From the NCBI GenBank assembly GCA_946647055.1, contig CAMPCT010000149.1, forward strand, positions 1 to 5,578: DNA of 5,578 nucleotides, given 5' to 3'. Position 1 is the stretch's first letter. Each line of letters starts with the position of its first letter. The notes under the pieces are model-generated. The model was not told the DNA's origin. It saw only the letters and a program-made list of their open reading frames with translations, and did no database searches. A program made the position numbers and the translations under genes. The DNA is from an uncultured Atopobium sp. Its GTDB lineage: Bacteria; Actinomycetota; Coriobacteriia; Coriobacteriales; Atopobiaceae. This document shows, piece after piece, positions 4,635 to 5,578 of the stretch.

Positions 4635-5578
4635 ATGGAGAAGTCCCGTCCCGAGCAGTTTGTCGCAGTGTTCGACTTTGGCGCCCAATACGGACAGCTC
4701 ATCGCCCGTCGCGTGCGCGACTGTCACGTGTACTCCGAGCTCGTGCCCTGCGACATCCCTGCGGCCGAGCTGGCAGGGATGGGCCCCTCGGCCATCATCC
4801 TCTCGGGTGGTCCGGCGAGCGTCTATGCAGACGATGCCCCGCGCGTCGACCCGGGCATCTTCGAGCTTGGCCTGCCGGTGCTGGGCTTCTGCTACGGTCA
4901 TCAGATCATGGCCGTTACCTTGGGCGGCGAGGTCGCCCATGCCGAGAAGGGCGAGTACGGCCCCGCGACGCTCGTGCGCTCAGGCTCGTCGGAGCTGCTC
5001 GTGGCCACTCCGGGCGAGCAGACCGTGTGGATGAGCCACCGGGACGCCGTGAGCAGCGTGCCGGAGGGCTTCACCGTGACGGCGCATACCGACGTCTGCC
5101 CGGTCGCCGCCATGGAGTGCGCCGAGCGAAGGCTCTACTCCACGCAGTTCCATCCCGAGGTGCGTCACACCGCATACGGGCGCCGCATGCTCGAGAACTT
5201 CCTCTTTGGCATCTGTCGCCTCGAGCCCAGCTGGACCATGGACAGCATCATCGAGGAGCAGGTCGCGACCATCCGCGAGCAGGTGGGGGACGACCGCGTC
5301 ATCCTGGGTCTCTCGGGTGGCGTGGACTCCAGCGTCGTCGCCGCGCTCGTGCACAGGGCAATCGGCGACCAGCTCACCTGCGTGTTCGTGAACCACGGCT
5401 TTTTGCGCAAGGGTGAGCCCGAGCTGGTGGAGGAGGTCTTCCGTGACCAGTTCAACGTGCCGCTCGTCCACGTGCATGCCGAGGAGCGTTACCTGAGGTT
5501 GCTCGCTGGCGTGTCCGACCCCGAGGAGAAGCGCCGCCGCATTGGCACCGAGTTCTGGAAGGTCTTCTTCGAGGAGGC
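4635..5578 (+). CDS. guaA: GMP synthase (glutamine-hydrolysing), 3' end outside window
   Basis: Starts at ATG 4635, 5 nt after TGGAGG (4624-4629), and stays open to the window edge: 314 of about 525 usual codons. GuaA converts XMP, glutamine and ATP to GMP, the last step of guanine nucleotide synthesis, in the cytosol. The class I glutamine amidotransferase domain (about 9-195) has FDFGAQYGQLIARRVR (13-28), SGGP (57-60), the nucleophile Cys86 in GFCYGHQ and the His173/Glu175 pair in FHPEV: a complete triad. The ATP-pyrophosphatase domain starts near 205 with the P-loop SGGVDSS at 227-233. LAGVSDPEEKRRRIGTEF-type sequence follows near the edge, as in other GuaA proteins; the C-terminal dimerisation domain is not included. 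Small departures from common consensus are Arg136 in MSHRD (often MSHGD) and Asn253 in VNHGFLRK (often VDNG/VDHG). It is divergent from the LCP gene. Confidence 0.97.
   Translation, partial: MEKSRPEQFVAVFDFGAQYGQLIARRVRDCHVYSELVPCDIPAAELAGMGPSAIILSGGPASVYADDAPRVDPGIFELGLPVLGFCYGHQIMAVTLGGEVAHAEKGEYGPATLVRSGSSELLVATPGEQTVWMSHRDAVSSVPEGFTVTAHTDVCPVAAMECAERRLYSTQFHPEVRHTAYGRRMLENFLFGICRLEPSWTMDSIIEEQVATIREQVGDDRVILGLSGGVDSSVVAALVHRAIGDQLTCVFVNHGFLRKGEPELVEEVFRDQFNVPLVHVHAEERYLRLLAGVSDPEEKRRRIGTEFWKVFFEE

Noticed and set aside
1..5578. Phage, CRISPR, toxin-antitoxin or transposase genes
   Set aside because: No regularly spaced direct repeats, no recognisable transposase or integrase motifs, and all long credible frames belong to cellular families.

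Overview
The window is GC-rich with strong G/C preference at third codon positions, GTG and TTG starts next to ATG, and clear Shine-Dalgarno sites. Together with a ferredoxin-type polyprotein carrying many Fe-S clusters and an LCP protein with a C-terminal LytR_C domain, this suggests an anaerobic high-GC Gram-positive, most likely Actinomycetota of the class Coriobacteriia (Olsenella/Collinsella/Atopobium-like). The lineage is inferred from protein style, not from a marker gene.

Layout. (1) 1-73: last codons of an unidentified plus-strand gene with a Gly-rich tail. (2) 74-288: non-coding. It holds a long three-to-four-helix imperfect hairpin (85-160), a textbook intrinsic terminator (186-216) and a weak promoter candidate. 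(3) 289-1560: cytosolic protein with at least four [4Fe-4S]-type cysteine motifs, a central module of cysteine pairs and a charged coiled-coil tail. (4) 1594-2658: ychF, the NxxE-type P-loop ATPase, 33 nt downstream on the same strand and probably cotranscribed. (5) 2659-2929: convergent intergenic region packed with secondary structure: a candidate ychF terminator, a 102-bp nested palindrome, a 16-bp perfect palindrome and a strong terminator for the gene arriving from the other side. (6) 2930-4384, minus strand: LytR-CpsA-Psr family membrane-anchored glycopolymer ligase. (7) 4385-4634: divergent intergenic region with candidate promoters and a perfect 13-bp inverted repeat. (8) 4635 to the window end: guaA, GMP synthase, cut off after 314 codons.

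The genes are mostly housekeeping (translation-associated ATPase, guanine nucleotide synthesis, cell-wall polymer attachment) and do not form one pathway. The least familiar parts are the multi-cluster Fe-S protein and the intergenic structures. The two palindromes flanking the LCP gene share the 8-base core TTTTCGCA/TGCGAAAA, and the 85-160 fold lies just before a terminator. No complete novel system, CRISPR array, transposase, tRNA or rRNA is visible.
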